Source of the DNA: Phycisphaerales bacterium
GTDB lineage: Bacteria; Planctomycetota; Phycisphaerae; Phycisphaerales; SM1A02
DNA: 64,000 bases
NCBI GenBank assembly: GCA_028278245.1
Contig: JANQEQ010000012.1
Coordinates: 1 to 64,000, forward strand
Direction of reading: 5' to 3'
In this document: one piece after another, positions 9,184-17,327 of the stretch
Numbering within the stretch: the first letter of the stretch is position 1
How the letters are laid out: each line of letters begins with the position of its first letter
Translations under genes and position numbers: made by a program
The notes under the pieces: model-generated
What the model was told of the DNA's origin: nothing
Seen by the model: only the letters and a program-made list of their open reading frames with translations
The model's database searches: none

Positions 9184-9893
9184 AGAATATTCCTCCATCA
9201 ATATTTCCGGGCTTGTGGTTACATAACGGTCAAACGCGGGTCGTGGAGAATACAATCATCCATACCCCCTCAGGGTTTACCGCTAACAAGATGCGTTATT
9301 ACTACTATCAATATACACAAAACGACGTAATGCAAAAACAAAAAAAGAAGTACGTCCAGAAGAAATGAGAGGTATTAATCAGAACTTAAATAATCGATAT
9401 ATGTGTACCCTGAAGTTGACATATAAAACTCTCACATGATGTGTATGGAGAGGAGATACAGAAACATCTTTATAGATCAATAAGGCTTGTTCAAAGCAGA
9501 ACCTACGTAATTCAAGTCAAGAAAACAAAATACGACCTAGAGATATGTTCATCATCATATATGACGACGGATGCTACTTCCTTCTTTTTCCATCCATACC
9601 CATTCGGTGATTGTATTGGAAAAGCGCGCACTGATAACTGCAGGATCAGAATGTTGAGCTTGTTGTTCCTGGAAAATTTCGTAGGACTTTTCTGTTGGTT
9701 TGTTGTGACAGAGTTTGTGAAGACACTTGAAGTGTATACCCCCAGATTGATTACACTACCACTTCAGAAAACAGGAGTTGCCGGGATAAAAGACGGGTTC
9801 ATCTTTATCCCGACTTCTCCAAGTTTTTCCACGGTGTATCGAATCTTCATTGCCGCTCACAGCGCAAGCGAACTCTGATTTACTCATGTGTTG
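9184..9893. other. Intergenic stretch with inverted repeats, no convincing gene
   Basis: The 9441-9878 plus-strand frame (145 codons) has no recognisable motif, an odd composition and no good ribosome site, and it runs through a strong inverted repeat. I treat it as non-coding. The stretch should hold the minus-strand promoter of the repeat-protein gene near 9200-9300. It also has a 13-bp palindrome, ACACTT-G-AAGTGT, at 9723-9735. Confidence 0.5.
9782..9812. repeat. Long inverted repeat downstream of the small secreted protein gene
   Basis: CGGGATAAAAGA, an eight-base loop, then TCTTTATCCCG. The arms pair over eleven bases with a single bulged A. The repeat is about 80 bases past the stop codon of the minus-strand gene ending at 9894, so it may act as a terminator or RNA-stabilising hairpin. 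There is no T tract. Confidence 0.5.
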
Positions 9894-10373
9894 CTACAGG
9901 CCTGCCAGGGAACGATAATCATCCATAAGAGTTTCGAGTGTTTGTATGCGTGACCCGATGTAGTCCTGATCCATATTTTCGTTTAGCGATTCAAAGTATG
10001 CTTCATCAGCAAGATCGCAGCATATTTCCGCACATTCTTCCAATGTGGTGGGAAGTATGTAGGGTAGAACATCACCAGCATCATGTGGATCAAGACTCGG
10101 GTAAGTATTCGGGTCGAGGATGTCGCTTACATGGTTCTCCAAATCCGTGATAAGCCCATCGAGGATTGTAGGATTGGAGCCACCTCCTGCATTCACTTCA
10201 TCTTCCGCATCATCTGATTTCTCTTTTGCACCACCCAATTTCTCACGCAAATCCTCTAGCCAACCATCCTGGGGTAATTGGCTATTCCCATCAGCGGGTG
10301 TAACAATCCCAATAATGAGCACAATGATGAGCAGCGCCCCAATAACAGACCGATAGCTTGGAAAGCTCGACAT
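9894..10373 (-). CDS. Small secreted protein of unknown function
   Basis: 159 residues, not recognised. A clear signal peptide covers residues 1-30 (a run of Ile, Leu and Val, then 'TPADGNSQ'). The mature part is acidic. It has a charged stretch, 'REKLGGAKEKSDDAEDEV', then a Gly/Asn linker. A helical C-terminal half has two cysteines, 'ECAEICCDLADEAYF', and a leucine-rich end. AAGGAGG lies eight bases before the ATG, so expression is likely. It is divergent from the ECF sigma gene, and the shared upstream region contains an inverted repeat. Confidence 0.65.
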   Translation of the reverse strand: MSSFPSYRSVIGALLIIVLIIGIVTPADGNSQLPQDGWLEDLREKLGGAKEKSDDAEDEVNAGGGSNPTILDGLITDLENHVSDILDPNTYPSLDPHDAGDVLPYILPTTLEECAEICCDLADEAYFESLNENMDQDYIGSRIQTLETLMDDYRSLAGL

Positions 10374-10484
10374 GTGTTTGCCTCCTTACTGTGTAAATGC
10401 TGAATGTAGTGGCTCTTATCTCAAGCCTTTTCCCCGCACACATTTAGTAAGGCGAAGCCAACACGGTCAGAGTGATCAAAAAAT

Positions 10485-10500
10485 GAGAATTTTTTCTCAA
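10485..10500. promoter_or_regulatory. Inverted repeat in the divergent promoter region
   Basis: TGAGAA - TTTT - TTCTCA, a perfect six-base-pair inverted repeat. It lies between the minus-strand secreted-protein gene and the plus-strand ECF sigma gene. Its position, about 25-40 bases before the sigma ORF, suits an operator. Confidence 0.35.
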
Positions 10501-10523
10501 ATTGAGCAGTATGATGATCTACA

Positions 10524-11162
10524 ATGTTTCTTATCAGGAGGATTTTGAAGGGGAATGGGCGATTGACGGACAACCACAATGAATTCGACTCTATAGATGT
10601 GCATGATCTGGTTTCTCGGATCAACCGAGGAGACAGAGAGGCTGCCGCTCTATTTTTTGAAACTTATCGTGATCAGATCAGACGCCGGATTCGAAGAAGT
10701 TTGTCTGAATGGATGCGGCCTCTGTTTGATTCGATGGAAATTGCATCTACATTGGGCCGACGTTTTGATGATTTTGTGCGCATGAACAAAGTTCGGGCAA
10801 GGACAGAAGGCGAATTGTGGAGCCTTATCAATACAATGACCCGAAATGCCATCGTCGACAAATCTCGAATTCTGAGAAACCTGCGCAGGGTGGAAGGTGC
10901 TGACGCTCAGATTGCACGTGATCTGCTTCATCAACTTACTGAGCGTGAATCATCCAACAACCAACAATCGGCTGAGGATGAGATACAACAAGCGCTCAGC
11001 AGACTCCCTGATGAAATCGATCGGCAGATTCTACTGTTCTGGTTGAACGGCAAGAACCATCTTGAAACCTCTCAATGGTTATGCATGTCCCATGAATCCG
11101 TTCGACAAAGGTGGATTGCAATCCGGAAACGTCTCCAGAGTATGACATGGGAGGGATCATAA
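10524..11162 (+). CDS. ECF-type RNA polymerase sigma factor
   Basis: 212 residues at the longest start. Region 2 lies at about residues 25-105 ('DLVSRINRGDREAAALFFE', 'NTMTRNAIVDKSR'), and region 4 at 150-210 has the helix-turn-helix 'LETSQWLCMSHESVRQRWI'. This layout resembles the planctomycete ECF group whose genes sit next to Ser/Thr kinases. The start is uncertain: an AGGAGG lies inside the frame just after the ATG, so the TTG at 10563 may be the real start. It is followed after three bases by the kinase gene. The pair probably forms a signalling unit in which the kinase controls the sigma factor; that is inference. Confidence 0.88.
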   Translation: MFLIRRILKGNGRLTDNHNEFDSIDVHDLVSRINRGDREAAALFFETYRDQIRRRIRRSLSEWMRPLFDSMEIASTLGRRFDDFVRMNKVRARTEGELWSLINTMTRNAIVDKSRILRNLRRVEGADAQIARDLLHQLTERESSNNQQSAEDEIQQALSRLPDEIDRQILLFWLNGKNHLETSQWLCMSHESVRQRWIAIRKRLQSMTWEGS

Positions 11163-11165
11163 TCC

Positions 11166-13226
11166 ATGAATCGTACACTACTCGAAATTGATGCCATCGT
11201 GGAAACGATCTATGAGAGTGCTGGAAGTGATCCGGACTTCTCGGTGATTCTGGCAGAATTCAGAAATCTCGGCGATACCGATATGGCTGATGTCATTGAA
11301 ACTGATGGGAGAAGAAGAATTCAGCACAAGATGACGGTGACACTGGATCGTTACCTTTTAGCTATATCAGATCTGAATCATCTTCCCGTCTCTCTTGATG
11401 CGGCTATTGATATGACAATTCGATCACTTGAAAGTCGTGGAATGCCACGACAATCATTGATTGACAAACACCCGGAATACAGGAAGAAGATCGAAGAATC
11501 TATGATGCTTAGCGATCTTCTCTGGTCAACAATCACATACGGAGAACATCTGAACAATCGGGAAGTCGAAGTTCTCCCCAAGCGTATTGGGAATGCAATC
11601 GACGATGGTGAAGGGCGTTATGAACTCCGTATGTTGCTTGGCGAGGGAGCAGCAGGTCATGTCTATCTTGCTGTTGATCGATTGATGTCAACCGATGAGC
11701 ATAATGTAGCGGTAGCAGTTAAAATTCTCTCTGATGTTCTTGAATCATCTGCTGATATTAACCAGGCAGAGGATGAAGCAACGAAGGCCAGACGTATCAG
11801 GCATCTGAATGTCGTCTCAGTATTGGATCGCGGTATAACTGATAATAAACAACGTTACATCGTGTATGAATTTATCGAAGGGGGTACTCTCAACCAGTGG
11901 TTAAGGCGTGTTGATCCTCCACCGAATATAGAACAACTCGTTTCTCTGGCGAGCCAGGTTGCCAGGGGAGTCCATGCCGCACATGCAGCCGGTGTTATTC
12001 ACTATGATATTAAACCAAACAATGTTCTGATGACTGAAGACCTTGTACCGAAAGTATCTGATTTCGGCACAGAAATCATTAAAAGAGACGCAAAAAACAC
12101 TGCGGATGAAAAACAAAGTGATGAGTACATCTCAGGAAACCTGCCCCTCATCGCTCCTGAACAATACCGAGGTGACCGATCGTTATTCAGCATTTCAGTA
12201 GACATCTATGCGCTCAGCGGATTGACATTCTGGTTGCTGACAGGAAAAGCACCTAACGGTGATTCACCAGTATCTGTTTCCAAAACCATGAGAATGATAC
12301 AACAAGGGAGTTCACACCCTCGGTTGCATCTACTCGATGGTATGGATCGTGATTTGCGGGCCATCATAGAACGTTCACTTGATCCTGATCCAGAAAAGCG
12401 GCACGAATCGGCAGCAGCCTTTGCCTCTGATCTTGAAACATGGGTGAACAAAAAGCCAATCACCTGGACAAAACCATCGATATTTCGGATCATGCGTTTG
12501 TGGATCAAAAGAAAACCGCTTGTTGCATCTTTACTCACTATCCTCATTATTACATTGGTAGGCGGAGGAATATACCTTACTCAACTCAGTTTAGATCAAG
12601 CAGCTAAGGAACGGTTTCGGAAAGAACTTAATGAATCTTATGAAGCCATTCTATTTGAATTTAATACGAGTTCACAAATCGGTATCGAATTACTTCCGCA
12701 AATGTGGGTCATGGAATGGTTCTATGGTCCAACGGTGCTGGGTGATGGAGTGGATACTCTAAGAATGTGGTTTTCGCGGGTTGATACCATTCGTAATCTT
12801 GTTGAAATCGCCAAGGACAACCACAGGGGAAATGATCTGGAGATATTACTTTGGGAATCGTGCTTGGCGTTCTGGCTTGTCCGTACCGGGGAATATGATG
12901 AAGCTCTGTGCTGTATCGAGGATTGCCAGGATATTGCAAAGTATCATCTTGGCCCTACGGATACGCTCAACCGGGATCTTGCCGCCTTAAAGAACTGCAT
13001 TTATGTTCAATTGGAATGGCAGAGTCAAAACCCGGACCTTGACTATCTTGAATCACTCAAACAAAAACTTGTCGAGGCAGAGGAGTCTATGATGCGGACA
13101 CATCCCGCTGCCCCAATACAGAGAATCGTTGTAGTACATATACTCACCATCGTCGAAAATGAACAGATGTATAATCCGCTACTATCTGATTTTTACCGTG
13201 CCCGCCTGGCGTACATTGATGAATAG
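11166..13226 (+). CDS. Membrane Ser/Thr protein kinase, non-RD type
   Basis: 686 residues. The kinase domain (about 150-430) has the Gly loop 'LLGEGAAGHVYLAVD', the catalytic loop 'HYDIKPNN' near 279, DFG near 298 and 'APEQYRG'. The usual HRD is HYD, so this is a non-RD kinase, which often means less dependence on activation-loop phosphorylation. A single membrane span lies near 453-476 ('VASLLTILIITLVGGGIYL'), followed by a 200-residue outer domain of TPR-like helices. The N-terminal 140 residues are helical and unassigned. The gene starts three bases after the ECF sigma stop, with GGGAGGG upstream. The likely role is signal-dependent phosphorylation in the sigma pathway. Confidence 0.9.
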   Translation: MNRTLLEIDAIVETIYESAGSDPDFSVILAEFRNLGDTDMADVIETDGRRRIQHKMTVTLDRYLLAISDLNHLPVSLDAAIDMTIRSLESRGMPRQSLIDKHPEYRKKIEESMMLSDLLWSTITYGEHLNNREVEVLPKRIGNAIDDGEGRYELRMLLGEGAAGHVYLAVDRLMSTDEHNVAVAVKILSDVLESSADINQAEDEATKARRIRHLNVVSVLDRGITDNKQRYIVYEFIEGGTLNQWLRRVDPPPNIEQLVSLASQVARGVHAAHAAGVIHYDIKPNNVLMTEDLVPKVSDFGTEIIKRDAKNTADEKQSDEYISGNLPLIAPEQYRGDRSLFSISVDIYALSGLTFWLLTGKAPNGDSPVSVSKTMRMIQQGSSHPRLHLLDGMDRDLRAIIERSLDPDPEKRHESAAAFASDLETWVNKKPITWTKPSIFRIMRLWIKRKPLVASLLTILIITLVGGGIYLTQLSLDQAAKERFRKELNESYEAILFEFNTSSQIGIELLPQMWVMEWFYGPTVLGDGVDTLRMWFSRVDTIRNLVEIAKDNHRGNDLEILLWESCLAFWLVRTGEYDEALCCIEDCQDIAKYHLGPTDTLNRDLAALKNCIYVQLEWQSQNPDLDYLESLKQKLVEAEESMMRTHPAAPIQRIVVVHILTIVENEQMYNPLLSDFYRARLAYIDE

Positions 13227-13250
13227 CAGAATATCTTATTTGTAATCTGT

Positions 13251-13799
13251 TCACCTATTCGGCGTTGAATGGCTTGCCTCAGCCATCAGTTGAATAACAC
13301 GATGTAGTTCCTTTGAGTAGAATTCCTCAGATATCGATTGACAAAAGATACGGTTATCCGCAGAGAGATTATCCATGATCGAGTCTATCGCTTCACGAGC
13401 CATTTCCACGTAAGGATCGAACTCGTTTAAGATAGGATGGCGTGTCAGAGCCGCAAGTACAGCCAGCGAAACTATATCATTTCCGAGGTTCAATACTTCT
13501 CTTGATTTCTTACCGATGTGATAGCCGGATAGTTGTTTATTCCGGGAGCAGGTCTTATTTTCAATTGCAATTCCAGCCGATCTCAGCAACTTGATATCTC
13601 GATACAAAGTTCTCCGGCTGATACGAAGCTGTTCCGCCAATTCCTCTGATGTAATACCGGGTTTTAAACATAAAAGGTGGATGAGACGGAGTATTCGAAC
13701 AAGCCTCCCCAGTTGCGCAGAATCCCTTCGGCGTCCACTACCCCGTACCGTTTGCGCCAATCGCTCAATCTGAGCGTTATCGACGGTGCTCTGAGCCAC
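13251..13799 (-). CDS. HTH transcriptional regulator (DeoR/YafY-type N-terminus, no WYL domain)
   Basis: 182 residues. A winged helix-turn-helix of the HTH_11 kind lies at about 30-95: 'LVRILRLIHLLCLKPGITSEELAEQLRISRRTLYRDIKLLRS' gives the recognition helix. The C-terminal part is short and helical, without the WYL domain that normally follows this HTH. The start is a GTG with no strong ribosome site, so the real start may lie up to 30 codons downstream. It is last in the minus-strand direction after ygfK and convergent with the kinase gene. It is a candidate regulator of the purine island, based only on position and nearby palindromes. Confidence 0.78.
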   Translation of the reverse strand: MAQSTVDNAQIERLAQTVRGSGRRRDSAQLGRLVRILRLIHLLCLKPGITSEELAEQLRISRRTLYRDIKLLRSAGIAIENKTCSRNKQLSGYHIGKKSREVLNLGNDIVSLAVLAALTRHPILNEFDPYVEMAREAIDSIMDNLSADNRIFCQSISEEFYSKELHRVIQLMAEASHSTPNR

Positions 13800-13807
13800 A
13801 CGATATA

Positions 13808-13835
13808 AGGCGTACGCCTATGGCTCACTGTGAGT
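13808..13835. promoter_or_regulatory. Paired palindromes upstream of the HTH regulator
   Basis: AGGCGTACGCCT (13808-13819) is a perfect 12-bp palindrome. A few bases further on lies CTCAC-T-GTGAG. Both are within 40 bases of the regulator's start, on its upstream side, which suits an autoregulatory operator. No experiment supports this. Confidence 0.4.
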
Positions 13836-13937
13836 GAATTCTCATTTTTTCGTCAATGATTTTGTATGGATGTGAAATCTACACCCGTAACATGCAGTAT
13901 TTCAATGGTTTAAGGCACTGCTGGGGTAATGGGCAAA

Positions 13938-15944
13938 TTACCCATTTCTCCCATGAAATTGTACCTGGATCGGGGTAATCCCATGCTGATTCGGTAGCGA
14001 TTGCAGGAGAACACGCATTGTGTGATAGGCCTCCAAATCAACACGTTGCTCACCACCCCCACTGTTGTGATCTGCAATCCGATGTGGTTCACCATCTCGA
14101 AAATGAATTGAAATCTGCTCGCTGGTGAATATCTCATCAACACCTGAAATAGTGAGCTGATAGGTTTGATTACTCAGTCGACCGTGTAATGTATATGTGC
14201 CGGTATTCTCTTTTTCAAAGTAATACCCATCAATATCACGCTTGACTGAAAATGACTCCCTGGTTCCAAAGAAATTCGGCTTTTGCAGATGTGGACCACC
14301 GAGTTCCGGGCAGAATGTATCGCAATTCCCGCACTGGTTGCAGAAGTCCGCATAAATCGCTATCTGCATGTTCTCTTCAACAACAAACTGTCTTTGCTCA
14401 TCCCCTTTTATCATCTTTCCATCAGCATTGACCGCCAAATCTACGTAGTTGATTTTTTCTTTCGGTGTTTCATAAATGAAGATCGCATTGTTGGGGCAAA
14501 CAGGAATACACTTCCCGCAATTCAAGCAATCGAATGTTCTCAGTTCCGATGCAACTTTCTTTGGCACTTTGCAATTGTGCTGCTGATAATAACGCTGGTT
14601 ATCCCTTGTCTCCTCCGCAATAATCAGTGTATTGGCATATCCAGCTTTCACTTCATTACTTCCTGCCTGATCTCTTTGTCCTTTGGCATCGAGAATATAA
14701 TCCTCAATCGTATTCGCCCCGATATCTCTCATCGATGAAGCAAGATTCTCAAGATATTTATAGAGTCTTCCGTATCCGCCCTCCTTGAGTAAATCCGTGG
14801 CTACTGTGATGGGAGCAAACCCACAAGCGACGATGTCTGCGAAATTATGTCGATCTACGCCAGCTGAGAATGATATGGAAAACTCTGCCCCAATTGCTCT
14901 GCGAAATTCCCCTACCAGTGTGAGAGCAATAACGTGTAATGGTGCACCCGAAAGGTACATAACGACATTTTCTTCGGGGAATACTGATCGATGATTCAAT
15001 ACCTCAAGCGTATTTGTGAATTTAGCACCGATTGATCTTCCTCTTTCCCAGGCAAAAGAAGCGAGCCTCTTGCACATTTCGACACACTCGGACAACGCCT
15101 GCACACCCGTATACGCACTATCCGGCACCTGAATATCGTGATACCCCATGTGATCATGGAGGAGGTACTCAAGATGTTCTTTGCCCAACATGGGAGGATT
15201 CATCTTGATCGTAACATCGAGATCCATCTCGCCTATCAGATGTTCAGCGATCCGTTCGATTTCCCCTGGTGGGCATCCATGAAATGTTGAGAGTGTTGCG
15301 CTTGACACGATCCTGTTTGGATATTCAATATCTCGAAGTAATCCATATCTATTCGGGATCGAATTCCGTAACTCCTCAATAACATGTTCTGCATCCATCA
15401 GCGACCGCATAAATTTGAGCATCGGTTCTGCTTGAATGCCCTTCAGATCGTATCCAATCGACATATCAAAAAGAGTTTCGCCCCGACTTCCTGACCAGTC
15501 GATATCCCCAAATGGATGATGGAAAAATTCTGGCGCGACACGAAGCATGTGAATCAACATCGCTCCCTGAACATATTGATTCAAAGATTCTTCCCGAGTC
15601 AATTCCTGCGACCATTCCACGTTGTAGCAGACATTGGCAGCATCAATACATGGCCGGTCGACGTGGATTTGATCGTTAATCTGTACCGTTTTCAGTTCGA
15701 AATATCTCGCTCCCCCCAGCCATCCCAACACAAGATTCTGCGCCATTTGTGTATGGGGACCGGCGGCAGGCCCAAGGATATTACCTACCGGAAGACCATG
15801 AATCGTACTGCTAATATTTGGTGACGACGTCGAGGGCTGGTACCATTGTTTTTTTGGCAGACTAAAAATACTTTGCTGTGTCGCGTATTCCCGCTCCATA
15901 CGGTCGATATGAACATGAAATGGTGCGCCGATGAGATCAGACAT
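13938..15944 (-). CDS. ygfK: YgfK-like flavin/Fe-S oxidoreductase, short form lacking the GltD-like module
   Basis: 668 residues. The N-terminal 430 residues match the dihydropyrimidine-dehydrogenase-like barrel of YgfK: 'GPAAGPHTQMAQNLVLGWL', 'FELKTVQI', 'TLSTFHGCPPGEIE' and 'PITVATDLLKEGGYGRL'. The C-terminus has two Fe-S clusters, 'CLNCGKCIPVCP' near 475 and 'CNQCGNCDTFCP' near 540, then the usual YgfK tail. E. coli YgfK is about 1030 residues because a glutamate-synthase-small-subunit-like FAD/NAD(P)H module lies between these parts. Here that module is absent, so electrons must come from a ferredoxin or another subunit. The family was called a selenate reductase subunit, but gene context points to reduction of a purine-derived ring. 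It diverges from the PLP gene at 16063. Confidence 0.85.
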   Translation of the reverse strand: MSDLIGAPFHVHIDRMEREYATQQSIFSLPKKQWYQPSTSSPNISSTIHGLPVGNILGPAAGPHTQMAQNLVLGWLGGARYFELKTVQINDQIHVDRPCIDAANVCYNVEWSQELTREESLNQYVQGAMLIHMLRVAPEFFHHPFGDIDWSGSRGETLFDMSIGYDLKGIQAEPMLKFMRSLMDAEHVIEELRNSIPNRYGLLRDIEYPNRIVSSATLSTFHGCPPGEIERIAEHLIGEMDLDVTIKMNPPMLGKEHLEYLLHDHMGYHDIQVPDSAYTGVQALSECVEMCKRLASFAWERGRSIGAKFTNTLEVLNHRSVFPEENVVMYLSGAPLHVIALTLVGEFRRAIGAEFSISFSAGVDRHNFADIVACGFAPITVATDLLKEGGYGRLYKYLENLASSMRDIGANTIEDYILDAKGQRDQAGSNEVKAGYANTLIIAEETRDNQRYYQQHNCKVPKKVASELRTFDCLNCGKCIPVCPNNAIFIYETPKEKINYVDLAVNADGKMIKGDEQRQFVVEENMQIAIYADFCNQCGNCDTFCPELGGPHLQKPNFFGTRESFSVKRDIDGYYFEKENTGTYTLHGRLSNQTYQLTISGVDEIFTSEQISIHFRDGEPHRIADHNSGGGEQRVDLEAYHTMRVLLQSLPNQHGITPIQVQFHGRNG

Positions 15945-16062
15945 GATTCTTCGCTCTGTTCAACTCGATTCCATGATACTATTGCGTTCCACATGCGTCA
16001 CTTCATTTTCAATTCCCTTTCTCTGAGTCAGCGTACTGAAACTTTGAGCATCTATTGAACCC

Positions 16063-17322
16063 ATGACACCATTCATCACTCATGTTCAGTGCGTTTCCTG
16101 TGGAAAAACATATTCTCCCACGCCATTCATGATGACCTGCCCATCCTGTGGCAATCCAGATGGGATACTCGATTTCCAATTTGACATTGACGCTGTAAAA
16201 CAATCGTGGAAGGACGATCCTCTCTGCAATCGGCCGCTGAATATTTGGCGATATCGCGAACTCCTTCCCCTGGCTTCCGATCACATTCCAGACAATTGGC
16301 CGGTCGGGTGGACTCCGATACTGAACTCGCCGCGCCTTGCTCAATCGCTTGGCATCTCGCAATTAATCTGGAAAGATGAGAGCCGTGGATTAACTGCATC
16401 GTTCAAGGATCGTGCTAGCGCTGTTGCTGTCGCTCATGCTCAAATGCAGGGGGCAAAGATCATTGCCTGCTCCTCCACAGGTAATGCGGCAACAAGCTTG
16501 GCTGGATACGCCTCCCTGGCTGGACTCCAATCGGTTATCTTCGTACCACAATCCGCTCCCAAACCGAAACTCACGCAGATTCTGATTTACAACGCAACGC
16601 TCTTTTCCGTCCAGGGGTCATACCACGACGCCTATCAATTATGCTCTTCTGCCTGCGAGCGTTTCGGGTGGTATAACCGAAACTGTGCGATCAATCCGGT
16701 CATGGTCGAGGGGAAGAAAACCGCTGGATTGGAAATCGCTGAGCAGTGTGGTGTATTGGGAGGCATACCGGATTGGATTTCCGTCAGCGTCGGGGATGGT
16801 TGTTCGATAGCCGGAGTCTGGAAAGGCATATCCCACGCACACAAACTGGGAATCATCGACAAACTCCCCCAACTTCTGGCTGTACAGGCATCTGATGTAT
16901 CTCCCGTCTCCCATGCTTTTCATCACGGCTCTCTTCCATCTGTAGTTTCAGGTTCGACCCTGGCGGACAGCATCAATGTATCTCATCCGCGCAACTGGAG
17001 AAAAGCGGTCAATGCCGTTAGGGAATCCGATGGCACATTTGTATCGGTGACTGATCGTGAAATCTCTCGCGCACAAAAGGAAGCAGGTAAACACGGCATT
17101 TTCGCTGAACCTGCTGCCGCGGCATCAGTTGCCGGTGTAGCGAACGCTATTCAACAGGGTATTATCCAATCACATCATCGTGTGCTATGTCTTATCACTG
17201 GAGGTGGTCTCAAGGATACAAACGCTGCCCTCGATTCCTGTGATTCGCCTATTGAAATCGAACCGAACATCCAATCTCTGGTATCTTCTCTTCCCCCCAC
17301 CTTTACTGATAAGAATGCATAG
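16063..17322 (+). CDS. Threonine-synthase-like PLP enzyme (fold type II) with N-terminal zinc ribbon
   Basis: 419 residues. The N-terminus has a zinc ribbon, 'CVSCG' and 'CPSCG', as in archaeal-type threonine synthases. The PLP lysine lies in 'KDESRGLTASFKDRAS', and the phosphate loop is 'SSTGNAATS'. The C-terminal 'CLITGGGLKDTNAA' is also typical. It is the first plus-strand gene of the purine island and ends six bases before the second PLP gene. Known YgeX, the 2,3-diaminopropionate ammonia-lyase of the E. coli cluster, is also fold type II and is not seen here. This enzyme may therefore eliminate amino groups from a ureido- or amino-propionate intermediate rather than make threonine. Ordinary threonine synthase remains possible. 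Confidence 0.8.
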   Translation: MTPFITHVQCVSCGKTYSPTPFMMTCPSCGNPDGILDFQFDIDAVKQSWKDDPLCNRPLNIWRYRELLPLASDHIPDNWPVGWTPILNSPRLAQSLGISQLIWKDESRGLTASFKDRASAVAVAHAQMQGAKIIACSSTGNAATSLAGYASLAGLQSVIFVPQSAPKPKLTQILIYNATLFSVQGSYHDAYQLCSSACERFGWYNRNCAINPVMVEGKKTAGLEIAEQCGVLGGIPDWISVSVGDGCSIAGVWKGISHAHKLGIIDKLPQLLAVQASDVSPVSHAFHHGSLPSVVSGSTLADSINVSHPRNWRKAVNAVRESDGTFVSVTDREISRAQKEAGKHGIFAEPAAAASVAGVANAIQQGIIQSHHRVLCLITGGGLKDTNAALDSCDSPIEIEPNIQSLVSSLPPTFTDKNA

Positions 17323-17327
17323 TACAT

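Noticed and set aside
9441-9878. A 145-codon plus-strand ORF in the gap before the small secreted protein gene
   Set aside because: No motif, no ribosome site, atypical amino-acid make-up, and a strong inverted repeat runs through it.
13938-15944. Selenate reductase subunit, as the family is sometimes named
   Set aside because: No other selenate reductase gene is near and the gene partners are those of purine breakdown.
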